Assembly (NCBI GenBank): GCA_049724395.1
Contig: JAUGWO010000196.1
Location: forward strand, 1-31,591
Length of the DNA stretch: 31,591 bases
Origin: Spongospora subterranea f. sp. subterranea
Taxonomy: Eukaryota > Endomyxa: Phytomyxea > Phytomyxea > Plasmodiophorida
Direction of reading: 5' to 3'
Shown piece by piece: positions 29,375 to 31,591 of this stretch. A model generated the notes under the pieces. It was not told the DNA's origin. It ran no database searches and saw nothing but the letters and a program-made list of their open reading frames with translations. The first letter of the stretch is position 1. Each line of letters begins with the position of its first letter. The position numbers were made by a program, and so were the translations under genes.

Positions 29375-30262
29375 CACCCTCTGTCCCATAATAACTGTCC
29401 CATACCCCAGTTTTAGGGGGTTTAACGAGATTTTATTACAAATATTGTTTATTTTCTGTACAAACGTAGGTTTACGTGTGCTTGTTATGTTGATGCAACT
29501 TGTTCGCCGAAAATGAAAAAGATGGTATCGCCAAGTAAATAAATGCTGATATGGAGTTGACGCCGCCAATGATATTGGGGGATGATATTGCACCAATAAA
29601 TAACAATATACTGACGGAATGATCGTGTTCATCATGGAGAAGGTGAACCAGAAATGGCTGAAGCTGCTGATGTGCTGGTCAACTTGGTGCAAAAAGCTCA
29701 TCGGACCGGGCGCCTAACTTGATAGACGACGAACGTCGTTCAGTTTATGAGCGGATATTGGGAAACACACAGAACGGACTCCCTAAAAAAGGTTAGAATT
29801 GCAGCGGAATTCAACTGCCACTTTAGAACGGTTAGCCGGATCTGGCATCGAGGGGTCGAATCTTTGATAATGGGAACCGTCTGCGCCGACGTATCGGCTA
29901 GAAAAAAGGGGCGTGCGGAAGAATAAACGTCGAAGTCGACATTTCGAAAAAGATTGAAGCCGTACCCTTGATCAAAAGGGCGACACTGAGAAGTCTTTCA
30001 GCTGCGATAGACATTCTTAAATCAACTCTGATGGGAAAGTAAACAAAAGGAGATTTTAGGCGTCACTCATATTCAATCAAACCAACGCTTACCGAACCAA
30101 ATAAGGTTGAGCGACTGCGTTTCTGCATGTCCATTCTTGAACCCGAAACCGTTGATTTCGATTCTGCCATGTTTCAAGATTTGTTCGACGTTATTCACGT
30201 CGATGAGAAGTGGTTTTTTATGACCAAAACTAAGCGGGCAATCTACCTTCACCATCACTTAC
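29375..30262 (+). mobile_element. Mariner-like element with Stowaway-type left terminus, 3' end lost
   Basis: After a TA (29373-29374), the terminus starts CACCCTCTGTCCCATAATAA, the form known from plant and oomycete mariner-like and Stowaway elements. The transposase follows on the plus strand. Its homology stops at about 30262, where a Ty3 fossil begins, so the right terminus and the C-terminal part of the enzyme are gone. The stretch 29375-29653 has no gene other than the terminal region. Confidence 0.75.
29654..30262 (+). pseudogene. Mariner-like (plant-type MLE) transposase, broken
   Basis: The ATG at 29654 starts MAEAADVLVNLVQKAHRTG. Then, in shifted frames, come DDERRSVYERILG (about 29720), a helix-turn-helix part (VRIAAEFNCHFRTVSRIWHR), KIEAVPLIKRATLRSLSAAI, IKPTLTEPNKVERLRFCMS, and the first catalytic Asp block FDVIHVDEKWFFMTK near 30180-30240. 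These are standard landmarks of plant-type mariner transposases in the right order. There are at least two frame changes and in-frame stops between the blocks, and the second and third catalytic blocks are missing. It cannot make an active enzyme. Confidence 0.8.
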
Positions 30263-31591
30263 ACCACCTCTCTCCGCTAAACGAATACAATTTCATCTCC
30301 CGGCTCCAACCGCTGAATCTGAAGAACCGGGCACCGACCATTCCATTGATATCGGCACGGATCTCCCGACGAGCGGCTATCGAGAACATGTGTAATCGAG
30401 CGGTGAAGAATGGTCTCCCTGCATGTCGCCCTCACCGCCTCTATACAGAAGTCATTAAACGAGACATGTGGCGGCTAAAACTGGGTCGTCATCCCTTTGC
30501 TAAGGTGACGCCAATCAGGCTAACTCTGAATCCAGGCGCCACTCCATTTCGCGCCAAAAGTCGACGCTAGGTCGAAATAGGAATTTCCCACAGCAGATAC
30601 GCCTCAGCGTGTCATGTTGTTGATAAGAAGGACGTAGATGTACGAGGTCATCGCCTCACAATAGACACAAAGGAAGTCAACAAGTGCACCGAACGTGTTG
30701 TGTGGCCTATGCCCCATATCGACACCATTCTAACACACCTTCGCTCCACCTCCGTTTTCATACTACTGGATGCGTTCAAGGGATACTGGCTGTTCCCACT
30801 GCATCAAGACTCGTGGGAGATGTGCTCGTTTATGACGCATGAACCTGTATTCACACCTTGAAGAATCATACAAGGTCTTGCTGACGTCGTATTCGCTTTC
30901 CAATCAGGAATGCAGGAAGCATTGGGCGACCTTCTCTATAATTGAACACTTCTATGGGTTGACGATATTCTAGGATACGCTAATAGTCCAGACGACTGGT
31001 TCGTTGTGCTCAACAAAATACTGGACAGAACTCCACTCGCATGGTATCAACCTATATCCCGACAGATGCGAATTACTGTTATCTCAGGTGAAATGGTGTA
31101 GTGTCATTTCCTCAGATGGCGTCACATTCGACCCGATTACGTATCGACTTTGGATAGTCTGCCTACGCCCTCCAACGGTTCAGAATTGCAAAGATTCATC
31201 TGTGGTCTGAATTGGCTCCGTTCCTCGATACCTCGATTCGCTTCTCTCGTAGATCCACTTCAGCAACTGCTCCTCGCTGCATCGTGCTCTGTCGGCAGTT
31301 TATGAAGCAACACTCTGAAGAAGGTCAACCTGGTAGTATACGCTGGAATTCGCAACACGAAATTGCCTTTACAAATCTCAAGAGGGCTCTAAAATCTTAT
31401 TCCTAGTCGCTCATATCAAGGATGGACATGTTCGTCTTTCTCACCATTCCAAATTCTTCTGGTCAGTAGTATTGACGCAAATTCCTTCCGAAGATGTGTC
31501 AAATCCTCATCACATACAAAGGTATGAATTAATTGCCTGTTTAAGTGGCAGATTCCAAGGGAGCCAACCCATCTGGGCAATCATTGAACAA
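30263..31591 (+). mobile_element. Ty3/Gypsy pol fossil, runs off right edge
   Basis: Plus-strand remains of pol. A region upstream of RT (about 30.35-30.57 kb) includes ACRPHRLYTEVIK and GATPFRAKSRR. RT follows (about 30.6-31.2 kb) with a conserved palm segment (LLDAFKGYWLFPL) and the catalytic WVDDILGYA motif, then the connection and start of RNase H (about 31.3-31.59 kb) with FWSVVLTQIP and SGRFQGSQPIW. The style of all three matches oomycete Ty3 pol. It is broken, with several breaks, and abuts the mariner-like fragment at about 30262. LTRs, gag and integrase are outside the window or lost. Confidence 0.85.

Overview
The window looks like nuclear DNA of a unicellular eukaryote, probably one with a flagellated or zoospore stage. 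Reasons: a clear ARL3 GTPase gene (a ciliary GTPase family) with three exons; repeated evidence for very short spliceosomal introns (about 47-110 nt, GT..AG); and a transposon set of Ty3 chromoviruses, GCR1_C-type Cryptons and Tc1/mariner relatives. The Ty3 fragments recall the oomycete (Phytophthora-type) lineage. An oomycete or another zoosporic protist or fungus fits best, but the sequence alone does not decide.

The left half (about 1-16.7 kb) is a transposon graveyard. In order it holds: the edge of a minus-strand LTR element (gag start); the 3' end of a Tc1/IS630-like element; a chromovirus fossil with a SINE inserted in it (12-bp target duplication); Crypton 1, whose tyrosine-recombinase gene reads through cleanly once two short introns are removed; a 2.24-kb TA-flanked element with perfect 27-bp inverted termini; Crypton 2, with all catalytic residues but two frame breaks, both in runs of eight T; a 32-bp minisatellite; a second chromovirus fossil (gag and RNase H) interrupted by a foldback-like inverted repeat of about 308 bp per arm and by diverged direct repeats; and a 62-bp satellite array of about 1 kb.

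The middle and right (about 16.7-28.3 kb) hold the host genes. ARL3 and a large subtilisin-like protease with a C-terminal membrane helix lie head to tail on the plus strand. A small three-exon minus-strand gene (faintly SNARE-like) converges on the protease. The most interesting locus is a nine-exon minus-strand gene (27746-25205). It encodes a signal peptide, a tandemly duplicated phase-0 exon (one copy with a single extra base), and three related cysteine-rich modules that I do not recognise. Several further stretches look coding but could not be resolved into full gene models. A diverged duplication of about 600 bp lies at 22.8-24.3 kb, with an integrase scrap beside its second copy.

The right end (28.3-31.6 kb) is mobile DNA again: a minus-strand chromovirus tail with its LTR, a broken mariner-like element with Stowaway-type termini, and a Ty3 pol fossil running off the right edge. 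Splice sites were chosen by eye from frame, phase, GT/AG and length. They are inferences, strongest for ARL3, Crypton 1 and the nine-exon gene.
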